Source: Cellulomonas sp. WB94
Lineage (GTDB): Bacteria > Actinomycetota > Actinomycetes > Actinomycetales > Cellulomonadaceae
Assembly (NCBI RefSeq): GCF_003115775.1
Contig: NZ_QEES01000002.1
Span: 806,001 to 870,000, forward strand
DNA length: 64,000 nt
Direction of reading: 5' to 3'
Both the position numbers and the translations under genes were made by a program. A model generated the notes under the pieces. The model ran no database searches, was not told where the DNA came from, and saw only the letters and a list, made by a program, of their open reading frames with translations. The stretch's first letter is position 1; each line of letters opens with the position of its first letter. Positions 36,920 through 45,651 of the stretch are shown here, one piece after another.

Positions 36920-38005
36920 TCAGCTCGCGCTCATCGAGCCGGAGCCGTTCGGCACGAGCTCGATCCACGTCGTGCCCGCGGCGAGCTTGATGTCGGTGCC
37001 GTCGGCGGCCGCGAGCGTGAGCGGCGCGTCGGTCGCGCTCTTGGTCCAGGTCGCGGCGATCGACTTGCCGCCGGTCGCGACCAGGGCCTCGCCCGAACCC
37101 ACGAGCTTGGTCTCGGGGACTGGGTTGCCTGCCGGGTCGATCGTGCCGGAGTCCACGAGGGTGACCTTCAGGGCGATGACGTTCGTCGCGGCGAGACGCG
37201 CACCCGACACGGAGGTCGCGGGCGTGCCGAACTCCGAGCGGAGCCAGGTCGAATCGGCGGCGTTCCAGGACCAGCCGGGGTGCGAGCCGCCCGAGAGCTG
37301 GAGAGCGACCGTCGTGGCGGGGGCGCCGGAGAGCACTGCGGTGGCCTGGTCGGCCGTCCGCGCGAAGTGGAACTGCTCGGGCGGGGTGGCCTTGTGGCTG
37401 TCGTCCGCCTGGTTCCAGAACGTCGTGGGTGTGCCGAAGACATTATGTGGAGCTGCGCGGATCTTCGAGCGCGCGAACCCGGGGTCGCCGCGGTCCTGGC
37501 TGAGGATCTGCAAGCCCGCGGCCGGGAGCGCAGCGACATATTGGGCCTGACCACCCGAGAACGCGATGAGGCCGTGCAGCGGGGAGACGATCGCCGGGTC
37601 CATCGGGCGGACCGAACGGATCGGTCCGACCTCGGCGGGCACCTGCGAGTGGAAGATCGCGACGAACCGCGTGATGCCGCCCTCGACGACCTCCTCCCAG
37701 ACCATGTCGGCCTGGTCGAGGCCCGTCTGCGGGCGGACCTCGGCGGGGTTCTCGATCTTGACCGCGAGCGCGGGGCGCACGACGACGTCGGCGGCGGCGA
37801 CCCCGGTGAGCGGCCAGCGCGCCGGCACGACGGGCGTGGGCGCCGCCTGCTTCGCGGGGTCGACGCTCGGGGCGACGGTCACGGGCGGCACCGAGACGGC
37901 GGGGCCAGGGGTGCTCCCCCCGCCGCAGGCGCCGAGCGCGGCCGCGACAGCGACCGTGAGGAGCGCGACAGCGCGGGTCTGGCGCAAGGACACGGTCAAG
38001 GGCAC
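36920..38005 (-). CDS. DUF3048 (YerB-like) lipoprotein, tandem paralogue
   Basis: A 361-residue lipoprotein with lipobox LGAC after a typical signal peptide. It matches its neighbour throughout (RPALAVKIEN, HSQVPAEVGPIRSVRPMDP, AAPHNVFGTPTTFWNQADDS, GTTWIELVPNGSGS), so the two arose by duplication. GTG 38005 follows AAGGAG by seven bases, a strong ribosome-binding site; the longer frame is Arg-rich and unlike a signal peptide. It precedes its paralogue by nine bases, so they form an operon. Divergent from menE. Confidence 0.88.
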   Translation of the reverse strand: MPLTVSLRQTRAVALLTVAVAAALGACGGGSTPGPAVSVPPVTVAPSVDPAKQAAPTPVVPARWPLTGVAAADVVVRPALAVKIENPAEVRPQTGLDQADMVWEEVVEGGITRFVAIFHSQVPAEVGPIRSVRPMDPAIVSPLHGLIAFSGGQAQYVAALPAAGLQILSQDRGDPGFARSKIRAAPHNVFGTPTTFWNQADDSHKATPPEQFHFARTADQATAVLSGAPATTVALQLSGGSHPGWSWNAADSTWLRSEFGTPATSVSGARLAATNVIALKVTLVDSGTIDPAGNPVPETKLVGSGEALVATGGKSIAATWTKSATDAPLTLAAADGTDIKLAAGTTWIELVPNGSGSMSAS

Positions 38006-38078
38006 AGCGGAACTCCTTCTCCCGGCACGGCGTCCGGATCGTCGCGCCACACTCTACGGTGCCGCCTACGCTGAGCCG

Positions 38079-39269
38079 GTGAGTCGTCCCGTCCGCGTCG
38101 TGCCGTCGCCTGAGCCGCACGGCGACGGGCCGCCGACGACCGACGTCCTGCTCGCCGCCCTCGCTGCAGCCCTGGACGGCGACGGGCCGGCGGTGCTGGC
38201 GACCCCCGCGCCCGGTGCTCCCGAGCCCGAGGCCGACGCGCGCGAGGTGCCCGACGACGTGGCGCTCGTCGTCCAGACGTCCGGATCGACAGGGGACGCG
38301 CGACAGGTGCTGCTGTCGGCGGCGGCCCTGCGCGCCTCCGCCGCGGCGACCGAGGCCCGGCTGGGCGGACCGGGACGCTGGCTGCTCGCGCTGCCGACCA
38401 CGCACGTCGCGGGCCTGCAGGTGCTCGTCCGGTCGGTGCTCGCCGGGACCGTCCCCGTCGCCGTCCCGGCCGGTCCGTTCCGCGCCGACGCGTTCGCCGC
38501 GGCGAGCGGACGGCTCAAGCTCGGGGCGGGTCGCCGGTACACCTCGCTCGTGCCGACGCAGCTGCACCGCCTGCTGGGCTCGCCGGACGGCGTGGACGCG
38601 CTCCGAGCGTTCGACGCGGTCCTGCTCGGCGGCGCGGCGGCGGCCCCCTCGCTCGTCGCCGACGCCCGCGCGGCCGGGATCGCCGTCGTGACCACCTACG
38701 GCATGTCCGAGACCTGCGGGGGCTGCGTCTACGACGGCGTCCCGCTCGACGGCGTCCGCGTCGACCTCGAGCCCGACGGCCGGGTGCTGCTGACCGGTCC
38801 GGTCCTCGCGACCGGGTACCGCGGTCGGCCCGACCTCGACGCGCAGGTGTTCGTCCAGCGTGGCGGTGAGCGCTGGCTGCGGACGACCGACGTCGGAGCC
38901 CTGGCCACCGACGGGGTCCTGACGGTCCTCGGCCGGCTCGACGACGTGATCGTCACGGGCGGCGCCAAGGTGGCACCGGCCGCCGTCGAACGCGTGCTCG
39001 GCGAGCTGGCCGGTGTCGCCGAGGCGTGCGTCGTCGGTCTGCCCGACGAGGAGTGGGGGCACGCCGTCACGGCCGTGCTCGTGCTGCGCCCGGGTGCACC
39101 GATGCCGGACCTGGCCGCGGTGCGGGCTACCGTCGAGAGCAGCCTCGGTCGCTCGGCAGCCCCGCGCCACGTCGTGGTGGTCGACGCGCTGCCGCTGCGG
39201 GGCCCCGGCAAGGTCGATCGTCGCGCCGCCGCCGACGTGGCCCGGCGGCTCGTCCGACCCGTGCCCTGA
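38079..39269 (+). CDS. menE: o-succinylbenzoate-CoA ligase
   Basis: A 396-residue adenylate-forming ligase, short as is usual for actinobacterial MenE. The P-loop-like motif VQTSGSTGDARQVLL (about 66-80), LPTTHVAGLQVLVRS (about 105-119), TTYGMSETCGGCVYDG and the hinge with GRLDDVIVTGGAKVAPAAVE are present, and the C-terminal Lys in RGPGKVDRRAA. It activates o-succinylbenzoate with ATP and CoA for MenB. The GTG at 38079 fits the frame; the much longer open frame upstream is antisense to the DUF3048 gene. Confidence 0.93.
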   Translation: MSRPVRVVPSPEPHGDGPPTTDVLLAALAAALDGDGPAVLATPAPGAPEPEADAREVPDDVALVVQTSGSTGDARQVLLSAAALRASAAATEARLGGPGRWLLALPTTHVAGLQVLVRSVLAGTVPVAVPAGPFRADAFAAASGRLKLGAGRRYTSLVPTQLHRLLGSPDGVDALRAFDAVLLGGAAAAPSLVADARAAGIAVVTTYGMSETCGGCVYDGVPLDGVRVDLEPDGRVLLTGPVLATGYRGRPDLDAQVFVQRGGERWLRTTDVGALATDGVLTVLGRLDDVIVTGGAKVAPAAVERVLGELAGVAEACVVGLPDEEWGHAVTAVLVLRPGAPMPDLAAVRATVESSLGRSAAPRHVVVVDALPLRGPGKVDRRAAADVARRLVRPVP

Positions 39270-39328
39270 ACCGTCCGACCGCACGCCCCAGCCAGCCCGC
39301 TCGCCCGCTCCCGACTGACAGGAACACC

Positions 39329-40198
39329 ATGGCCACGACCTCCGAGTGGATCGCAGGTGCCCGACCCCGCACCCTGCCCGCCGCCGCGGCCCCCGTGCTG
39401 GTCGGGACCGGCGCGGCCGCTCAGCTCGGCGCCGCTAACCCCGGCCGGGCCCTGCTCGCGCTCGGCGTCGCGCTCGCGCTGCAGATCGGCGTCAACCTCG
39501 CCAACGACTACTCCGACGGGGTCCGCGGCACCGACCTCGACCGCGTCGGCCCGATGCGTCTGACGGCGTCCGGCGCGGCGCGCCCCGAGCACGTCAAGTG
39601 GGCGGCGTTCGCGTCGTTCGGCGTCGGCGCGCTGCTAGGCCTCGCGCTCGTGGCGCTGTCCGGGCAGTGGTGGCTCATCGCCGTCGGCGCCGCGTCGATC
39701 GCCGCCGCCTGGTACTACACCGGCGGCCGCCGGCCGTACGGGTACCGCGGGCTCGGCGAGGTCGGCGTCTTCGTGTTCTTCGGGCTCGTCGCGGTGCTCG
39801 GGACGACCTACACCCAGGCCGGCCGGATCTCGTGGGTGGCCGTGACCGGGGCCGTCGCGATCGGGCTCCTGGCGTGCGCCCTGCTCATGGTCAACAACCT
39901 GCGCGATGTCCCCACCGACGTCCTCGCAGGCAAGCGCACGCTCGCGGTGCGGCTCGGCGAACACAGGTCCCGGCGCGTGTACGCGGCGCTGCTCTGGGTG
40001 CCGATCGTGCTGGGTCTCGGCTGCGCGCTCGTCGCGCCGTGGTCGATCCTCGTCGTCCTGCTCGGGTTCCCGGCCGGACTTCTCACGGTGACGGTGCTGG
40101 CGGGCGCCCGCGGGCGTCTGCTGGTCCCGGTGCTTGCGGGCACCGGCATGCTCGAGCTGGCGTTCGGGGTGCTGCTCGGGCTCGGGCTCGCGCTGTAG
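39329..40198 (+). CDS. menA: 1,4-dihydroxy-2-naphthoate polyprenyltransferase
   Basis: A 289-residue UbiA-family membrane enzyme with eight or nine hydrophobic helices that attaches the polyprenyl tail to dihydroxynaphthoate. The first Asp motif is NLANDYSDGVRGTD (about 55-68), and the second is NNLRDVPTDVLAGKRTLAVRLG. TGGRRPYGYRGLGEVGVFVFFG is MenA-type. ATG 39329 follows AGGAAC at acceptable spacing, 59 bases after menE, so the two are likely co-transcribed. It uses the product of the polyprenyl synthase encoded at 8.6-9.6 kb. Confidence 0.95.
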   Translation: MATTSEWIAGARPRTLPAAAAPVLVGTGAAAQLGAANPGRALLALGVALALQIGVNLANDYSDGVRGTDLDRVGPMRLTASGAARPEHVKWAAFASFGVGALLGLALVALSGQWWLIAVGAASIAAAWYYTGGRRPYGYRGLGEVGVFVFFGLVAVLGTTYTQAGRISWVAVTGAVAIGLLACALLMVNNLRDVPTDVLAGKRTLAVRLGEHRSRRVYAALLWVPIVLGLGCALVAPWSILVVLLGFPAGLLTVTVLAGARGRLLVPVLAGTGMLELAFGVLLGLGLAL

Positions 40199-40211
40199 CG
40201 GGCGACCGGAC

Positions 40212-40511
40212 CTACGGCTCGTCGCGCTCGACCGGCTCCGGTGCGGCGTCCTGGGCGGCGTCCTCGACCTGGGCGTCCTCGCTCTGACCGACCGAGAGAC
40301 CCTTGCGAGCCTTGCGGGCCTCGGCGCGGTCGGCGAGGTAGCGGGCCGCGGCGTCGCGGGGTCCGTCGAGCATCGTGTACGACAGGCCCCAGGCGGCGAA
40401 CACCGAGATCAGCGCGGCGAACCACCACTCCATGCCGGCCCAGAAGTGCATGAGCAACGTGAGCGCAGCGAACAGGCCGAGGCGCAGGGCCGAGTAGATG
40501 ATGAGAGGCAC
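40212..40511 (-). CDS. DUF4229 family membrane protein
   Basis: A 99-residue protein with two hydrophobic helices (LIIYSALRLGLFAALTLLM and WWFAALISVFAAWGLSYTML), then a charged tail starting GPRDAAARYLADRAEARKAR and ending in an acidic Asp/Glu-rich segment. This matches DUF4229, a small actinobacterial membrane family of unknown role, often near men or ccs genes. It converges with menA, the stops being 14 bases apart, and precedes nothing in its direction. 21 bases separate its start from the ccsB stop. Confidence 0.8.
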   Translation of the reverse strand: MPLIIYSALRLGLFAALTLLMHFWAGMEWWFAALISVFAAWGLSYTMLDGPRDAAARYLADRAEARKARKGLSVGQSEDAQVEDAAQDAAPEPVERDEP

Positions 40512-40532
40512 GCGATCAGCCTAGGTCCCCTG

Positions 40533-41603
40533 TCACAGCCCCGAGTACGAGTGCTTGCCGGTGACGAACAGGTTGATGACCGTGAAGTTGGCCAGGACGA
40601 CCGCGTAGCCGACGAACACGAAGTACGCGGCCCGACGTCCGCTCCACCCCCGCGTCGTGCGCGCGTGCAGGTACGCGGCGTAGACGACCCACGCGATGAA
40701 GGTGCCGACCTCCTTGGGGTCCCAGCCCCAGTACCGGCCCCACGCGTGCTCGGCCCAGATGGCCCCGCCGATGAGCGTGAACGTCCACAGGACGAAGCCG
40801 ATCGAGTTGAGCCTGAACGACAGCGCCTCGAGCTCGCGCGCTGACGGCACCGAGCGCAGCCACTCCCACGCGGGCCCGGTCACGCGCCAGCGCTGGAGGC
40901 TCGCGCGCACAGGTTCGAATCGCTGCCACGGGGCGTCGAGCCGGCTGCGTCCCGCCTCGCGGGCGTCCTTGAGCACCTGGAGCACCGCCGCGGCGAACGC
41001 CACGGTGAACACGCCCGTCGCCGAGATCGCGACCCCCACGTGCAGCACGAGCCAGTAGCTCTGCAGCGCGGGCTGCACGGCGTCGGCCTGCACGTAGAAC
41101 ACGAGCAGCGCGAGCGCGAGGGCCAGCACCGCGATGCCGTGCACGACGACGCCGAGGAACGGGATGTAGCGCCGGCGCTGCACGACGGCGAGCACGGTGA
41201 CGGCCACGAACGCGCCGACGAGCGTGAACTCGTACATGTTGGCGGTCGGCCAGCGGCCCGCGGCGATCCCGCGCGCCACGATCCCGGCGAGCAGCAGGAG
41301 CACCCCGAGGTACGTCGTCGACCGCGAGATGCCCTCGGCGCGCCGCGACCCGCCCGCAGCCGGCGCGCCACCCGTCTGCGCAGCACCCGTCTGCGCGGCA
41401 CCCGTCTGCGCGGCACCCGCCTGCGCAGCGGACGACGCCCCGGCGCCGACCTCGGCCAGTGCGCGCTCCCCCACCGGCAGCCGGGACGCGCGGGACGCTG
41501 CCTCGGCGATCCGGGCCAGGTCGGCGGTGTACGCGAGGAAGCCGATCGTGAACGCGGTCATCGCGCCCCAGACGAGCAGCGTGCTGATGTCCCCGACGGT
41601 CAT
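40533..41603 (-). CDS. ccsB: System II cytochrome c biogenesis protein CcsB/ResC
   Basis: A 356-residue polytopic protein that presents haem to apocytochrome c together with ResB. The haem-binding WWD-type motif is WAEHAWGRYWGWDPKEVGTF (about 288-307), with flanking His residues in the helices before and after. About eight membrane segments are visible. Residues ~40-70 form an Ala/Gln/Thr/Gly-rich loop built of AAQTG repeats (see the repeat at 41369-41428). The ATG overlaps the resB stop by four bases. It belongs to the tlpA-ccdA-resB-ccsB operon. Confidence 0.93.
   Translation of the reverse strand: MTVGDISTLLVWGAMTAFTIGFLAYTADLARIAEAASRASRLPVGERALAEVGAGASSAAQAGAAQTGAAQTGAAQTGGAPAAGGSRRAEGISRSTTYLGVLLLLAGIVARGIAAGRWPTANMYEFTLVGAFVAVTVLAVVQRRRYIPFLGVVVHGIAVLALALALLVFYVQADAVQPALQSYWLVLHVGVAISATGVFTVAFAAAVLQVLKDAREAGRSRLDAPWQRFEPVRASLQRWRVTGPAWEWLRSVPSARELEALSFRLNSIGFVLWTFTLIGGAIWAEHAWGRYWGWDPKEVGTFIAWVVYAAYLHARTTRGWSGRRAAYFVFVGYAVVLANFTVINLFVTGKHSYSGL
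41369..41428 (-). repeat. four 15-bp tandem repeats in ccsB
   Basis: Four consecutive 15-base units (41369, 41384, 41399, 41414) of the form CACCCGTCTGCGCGG with one or two changes per copy. On the coding strand each unit gives five residues of the AAQTG type. As the unit length is a multiple of three, gain or loss of copies would keep the reading frame; it lies in a hydrophilic loop before the second membrane helix. Confidence 0.9.
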
Positions 41604-43363
41604 GACTGGGCCTCTTCCTGGTCGTGGGGGTCGAGTGCTGCGCGCGGGTGCGCGTCACGGTCGTGGTCGGTGTCCGGCGCTGTGTCCGGGCGGGATTCCG
41701 GTGGGGTGTCCGGCGAATCGGCGTCGTCGCGCACGTCGAGCCGCTCCGGGAGCGCGGCGAGCACCCGGTCGATCTCGGTGGGCAGCGCGATGTCGTCCCC
41801 GCGAGCGAGCGCCGCGGCGGTGACCAGGGTGCGGCGCGGGTCGGCGGGGTCCGGGGTCGCACGGACCCACACGCGTCGCCGCGGGGTGAACAGCGACGTC
41901 GCAAGGCCCGCGAGCGCGGCGAGCGCGAACGCCAGGACGAACGCGAGCGCCGGGTCGTAGCGCAGGTCGAGGGCGACGAAACGCGGCAGGGCGCGGAACT
42001 CGAGCGTGCCCAGCCCGTCCGGCAGCGCGACCGTCTCGCCGGGACGGATGCGGAGCGTGACCGGTGTGCCGTCGGCCTCGACGGACTGCGTCATGCGGGC
42101 GTCGTCGAGCGTGTAGACGTTCTGCGGGACGCCGGTGTCGAGCCCGAGGTTGCCCGACCAGACGGCCAGCACGAGGACGGGGTCGGTCGGTTCGGGGTCG
42201 ACCGAGCGCCAGATCGACGGTGAGACCTGCTGGGCGGTGGGCAGGAGCGAGCCGACGAGCCCGATCTGCGCCTGCCCGCCCGACACGTCGGGCACCTTGA
42301 TGACGCCGTTCGACGTGTAGACGGTGTCCTGCGGCAGGAACGGCACGGCTCCCGAGAACGCGACCTTGCCCGCGGCGTCCCGCACGACGACGTCGGGCGC
42401 ATACCCGTTGCCCTGCAGGTACACCTTCGCGCCGCCCGCGGTGAGCGGGTGATTGACCTGGATCGTCGTCGCGCGCGGAGCCTGGCCGGGCTCGGCGAGC
42501 GTGACCTCGGCGAGGAACGCCCGCGACTGCAGCGTGCGCGGGTCGAACCGCGACGTGAACCGGTCGAGGCCGAGCGTGAACGGCACGAGGGAGGCGGGGT
42601 CGAACGCGGACCCGGCCTCGAACGTGTCGTAGTCCGTCTGGGCGTTGGCGAACCCGTGCCCCTCGACGAGGATCGTCTGCCCGCGGTAGTGCAGCAGCTG
42701 GCCGGTCGCGACGGACACGAGCAGCCCGACGAGCGCGAGGTGGAACACGAGGTTGCCGGTCTCGCGCAGGTAGCCGCGCTCGGCGGAGACGCTCCACGTG
42801 CCGTGGCCGTCGTCGCGGACGTCCGTGCGGAACCGCGGGAGCCTGCGGTAGCGGCCGTGCAGGGCGCCCGCCGCGGCACGCACGACGACCTCGGGCGTCG
42901 CGCCCGACGCCGCGCTCCCCTGCGCGGGGAACCGGTCGAAGCGCCGCGGGGTCCGGGGCGGGGCCGCCCGGAGCGCACGCAGGTGGGACCGGGTGCGCGG
43001 CAGGATGCAGCCGACGAGCGAGACGAACAGCAGCAGGTAGATCGCCGAGAACCAGATCGACGTGTAGACGTCGAACATCCCGACCCGGTCGAGCAGCGGA
43101 CCCAGGGTGGGATGGTCGAGGAGGTACTGCGCGACCTTCTCGGGGAACTGGGGACGCTGCGGGAACACCGAGCCCGGCACCGCGGCGACGGCGAGCAGCA
43201 TGAGGAGGAGCAGCGCGACCCGCATGCTCGACAGCTGCCGCCAGGCCCATCGCAGCCAGCCGGCCGCCCCGAGCTGCGGCAGGACCGGGGTGTCGCCCGC
43301 GAACGCGTCGTCGATGCCCTCGGGCGTGTACCGCTGCTGGTCGCTCGTCCCCGTCGCGCTCAT
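41600..43363 (-). CDS. resB: System II cytochrome c biogenesis protein ResB
   Basis: A 587-residue membrane protein with four transmembrane helices and a large extracytoplasmic domain. The N-terminal helix pair (about 55-75 and 115-140) is followed by the family motif RGYLRETGNLVFHLALVGLL; LLHYRGQTILVEGHGF follows. The last helix AFVLAFALAALAGLATSLF precedes a cytoplasmic tail rich in Asp/Pro/His (about 75 residues). ResB works with CcsB to deliver and ligate haem. ATG 43363 touches the ccdA stop, and its end overlaps ccsB. Confidence 0.93.
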   Translation of the reverse strand: MSATGTSDQQRYTPEGIDDAFAGDTPVLPQLGAAGWLRWAWRQLSSMRVALLLLMLLAVAAVPGSVFPQRPQFPEKVAQYLLDHPTLGPLLDRVGMFDVYTSIWFSAIYLLLFVSLVGCILPRTRSHLRALRAAPPRTPRRFDRFPAQGSAASGATPEVVVRAAAGALHGRYRRLPRFRTDVRDDGHGTWSVSAERGYLRETGNLVFHLALVGLLVSVATGQLLHYRGQTILVEGHGFANAQTDYDTFEAGSAFDPASLVPFTLGLDRFTSRFDPRTLQSRAFLAEVTLAEPGQAPRATTIQVNHPLTAGGAKVYLQGNGYAPDVVVRDAAGKVAFSGAVPFLPQDTVYTSNGVIKVPDVSGGQAQIGLVGSLLPTAQQVSPSIWRSVDPEPTDPVLVLAVWSGNLGLDTGVPQNVYTLDDARMTQSVEADGTPVTLRIRPGETVALPDGLGTLEFRALPRFVALDLRYDPALAFVLAFALAALAGLATSLFTPRRRVWVRATPDPADPRRTLVTAAALARGDDIALPTEIDRVLAALPERLDVRDDADSPDTPPESRPDTAPDTDHDRDAHPRAALDPHDQEEAQS

Positions 43364-44274
43364 CAGACCACCGGGACGAACACGCCGGAGGTGGTGAGCA
43401 GGCCCTGCAGCCACTGCGCCCAGGTGCCCCAGAGCCCGCTGACGAGCGCGAGCCCGAGCACGACCAGGAGTCCGCCGCCCGCGCGCATCACCGCCAGCCG
43501 GTGCCGGCGCAGCAGGGCCAGGGCGCGCGCGCTGCGGGCCGTGCCGAACGCGATGAGCAGGAAGGGCAGACCGAGCCCCAGGCAGAACGCGACCGACAGC
43601 ACCGCGCCGCGCACCGCCGAGCCGCCGTCGAGCGACAGCGCGGTGATCGCGACGAGCGTCGGACCGATGCACGGGGTCCACCCCAGGCCGAACACGAGCC
43701 CGAGCAGCGGCGCCCCCCACAGCCCGGCGCGCGGGCTGAGGTGCACGCGGCGGTCCTGCTGGAGGAACGGGACGAGGCCCATGAACGCCAGCCCCATGAG
43801 CACGACGACGACACCGAGGATGCGGGTCAGCGGATCCTGCCAGTCCTTGAGCACCCCGCCGACCGAGCCCGCGAGCACTCCGAGCAGCACGAAGACGACC
43901 GTGAACCCCGCGACGAACAGCCCCACGCCTGCCAGGAGCCTGGTCCGGCCGACGTCGGTCGACGACTGAACGGCCGCCTTCGGACGCGGCGCCCGCACGG
44001 TCGGCACGCCACCGGGCACGGCATCGGCCGACGCAGCATCGGTCGGCACGGCATCGGCCGACGCGACACCGGTCGACGGTTCGGCGTCACGTCGACGCGA
44101 TCCGGCGAGCGTCGCACCCGACATGCCGCCGAGGTAGCCGAGGTAGCCCGGGACGAGCGGGAGCACGCACGGCGAGGCGAACGCGACGAAGCCGGCGACG
44201 GCCGCGACCGGGACGGCCAGCAGCATCGAGCCGGAGAACGCGGCCTGCGCGAACGTCGTGCCGAGGTCGCTCAT
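43363..44274 (-). CDS. ccdA: cytochrome c biogenesis protein CcdA
   Basis: A 303-residue thiol-reductant transporter of the DsbD/CcdA family with six membrane helices. Both redox Cys are visible: FVAFASPCVLPLVPGYLGYL in helix 1 and GLGWTPCIGPTLVAI in helix 4. Between helices 1 and 2 is a ~50-residue insert with ASADAVP repeats (DNA repeats around 44030-44100), longer than in typical CcdA. It passes reducing power to the TlpA-like lipoprotein encoded just upstream. ATG 44274 overlaps that gene's stop by four bases. Confidence 0.93.
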   Translation of the reverse strand: MSDLGTTFAQAAFSGSMLLAVPVAAVAGFVAFASPCVLPLVPGYLGYLGGMSGATLAGSRRRDAEPSTGVASADAVPTDAASADAVPGGVPTVRAPRPKAAVQSSTDVGRTRLLAGVGLFVAGFTVVFVLLGVLAGSVGGVLKDWQDPLTRILGVVVVLMGLAFMGLVPFLQQDRRVHLSPRAGLWGAPLLGLVFGLGWTPCIGPTLVAITALSLDGGSAVRGAVLSVAFCLGLGLPFLLIAFGTARSARALALLRRHRLAVMRAGGGLLVVLGLALVSGLWGTWAQWLQGLLTTSGVFVPVV

Positions 44275-44942
44275 GGCGTGGCCGTCGCTCCCGCTGTCGC
44301 GCCGGCGGCCGGCGTGGCCGACTCGGCGAGGACGTCGTCGACGAGACCGCGCAGCGTCGAGGGGTCGGCGAGGCCGAGGATCCGGGCGGCGACGCGACCC
44401 TCGCGGTCGAGCACGACGGTCGTCGGCACGGCCTGGACCGGCACGGCTCCCTGCAGCGCCGCGATCGCGTGGCCGCCGGTGTCCGCGAGGCTCGGGTACG
44501 GGATCGAGAACGTGCGCTCGAACGCCTGCGCCGCGCCGACGTCGTCGGTCCCGTTGATCCCGAGGACGTGCACGCCGCTCGCGGCGTAGTCGTTCGCGAA
44601 CGCCACGAGGTCGGGGGCCTCCGCGCGGCATGGCGGGCAGGCCGCGTACCAGCTGTTGAGCACGACGACGTCCCCGCGCCAGGTCGTCAGGTCCTGCGTC
44701 GTCCCGGCGAAGTCGGTCCCGGCCAGCGCGACCGGCTCGGACCGGTCGGCGACGGCCCACTTGCGGGTCGAGCCGTCACCCGACTGGTAGCCCTGGTTCG
44801 CGACTGCTGTCGCTGACGCCGCGGGGGTCCCGCTCGGCGCGCAGCCGGCAAGCAGGGCCGCACCCAGGGCGAGCACGACGAGACCCCCGGCCACGCGCGG
44901 AGCGCGGGTGACGCGGGGGGCGCCGGTCGCGCGAGGGTTCAC
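44271..44942 (-). CDS. TlpA/ResA-like thiol-disulfide lipoprotein
   Basis: A 223-residue exported thioredoxin-fold protein. A signal peptide ends with lipobox LLAGC (about 27-31). The active site CPPC lies in SWYAACPPCRAEAPDLVAF, followed by GINGTDDVGAAQAFE and the cis-Pro loop VQAVPTTVVLDREG. It reduces the disulfide of apocytochrome c haem-binding motifs, using electrons from CcdA next to it. GTG 44942 overlaps the end of the phosphatase gene by four bases. The C-terminus is Ala/Thr-rich. Confidence 0.9.
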   Translation of the reverse strand: MNPRATGAPRVTRAPRVAGGLVVLALGAALLAGCAPSGTPAASATAVANQGYQSGDGSTRKWAVADRSEPVALAGTDFAGTTQDLTTWRGDVVVLNSWYAACPPCRAEAPDLVAFANDYAASGVHVLGINGTDDVGAAQAFERTFSIPYPSLADTGGHAIAALQGAVPVQAVPTTVVLDREGRVAARILGLADPSTLRGLVDDVLAESATPAAGATAGATATP

Positions 44943-45595
44943 GCGCCCGCCACCGTCGCCGCACCGTCGAGGAGCGCCGCGGCCGGCTCGGTGTACCCGA
45001 GCCCGACGAGCGTGTCGTCGTCGAAGTGCAGGCTCGTGACCGACGCGAGCGAGCACTGCCGGCGGCGCGGGTCGTGCCAGAGGTGCCGCTTCTCGGCGGC
45101 GAGCCGCGTGACCCAGATGGGCAGCTGGTGGCTCACGAGCAGCGCCTCGTGCCCGCGTGCGAGCTCGCGGGCCGCGTCGACGGCCGCGAGCACGCGGTCC
45201 GCCTGCTCGCGGTACGGCTCTCCCCACGACGGTCGGAACGGGTTGCGCAGCAGCGGCCAGTGCCGCATGTGCCGCAGCGACCCGTCGCCGACGCCGAACG
45301 TCAGGCCCTGGAACTGGTTCTCGGCCTCGATGAGGTTCGCGTCCGTGCCGATCGGGAGCCCGAACCTCGCGGCGATGGGCGCGGCGGTCTCCTGGGCGCG
45401 CTGCAGCGGTGAGGCGATGACGGCGGTGATGTCGTAGCGCGGCACCGGACCGTCCCCGGCGAGGTGGGCTGCGACCATCTCGGCCATCGCGATACCGCGC
45501 GGTGACAGGTGGTAGCCGGGCAGGCGGCCGTACAGCACGCCCTCGGGGTTGTGGACCTCACCGTGCCGGAGCAGGTGGATCGTCGTCGCGACCAT
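44939..45595 (-). CDS. histidine phosphatase family protein
   Basis: A 218-residue phosphoglycerate-mutase-like phosphatase. The catalytic motif is LLRHGEVHNPEG (about 8-19) with His11, and the second His is in EALLVSHQLPIWV (about 149-161); SPLQRAQETA carries the phosphate-binding Arg. Substrate is not evident; actinobacterial members at this position, upstream of the cytochrome biogenesis genes, are of unknown role. It is the first gene of the operon that continues into tlpA, ccdA, resB and ccsB. Confidence 0.87.
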   Translation of the reverse strand: MVATTIHLLRHGEVHNPEGVLYGRLPGYHLSPRGIAMAEMVAAHLAGDGPVPRYDITAVIASPLQRAQETAAPIAARFGLPIGTDANLIEAENQFQGLTFGVGDGSLRHMRHWPLLRNPFRPSWGEPYREQADRVLAAVDAARELARGHEALLVSHQLPIWVTRLAAEKRHLWHDPRRRQCSLASVTSLHFDDDTLVGLGYTEPAAALLDGAATVAGA

Positions 45596-45651
45596 GGGGA
45601 CAGTCTCGCAAACCTGACTGTGTGCGTGGGACGTTCGTCCGGGTCAGCCGC

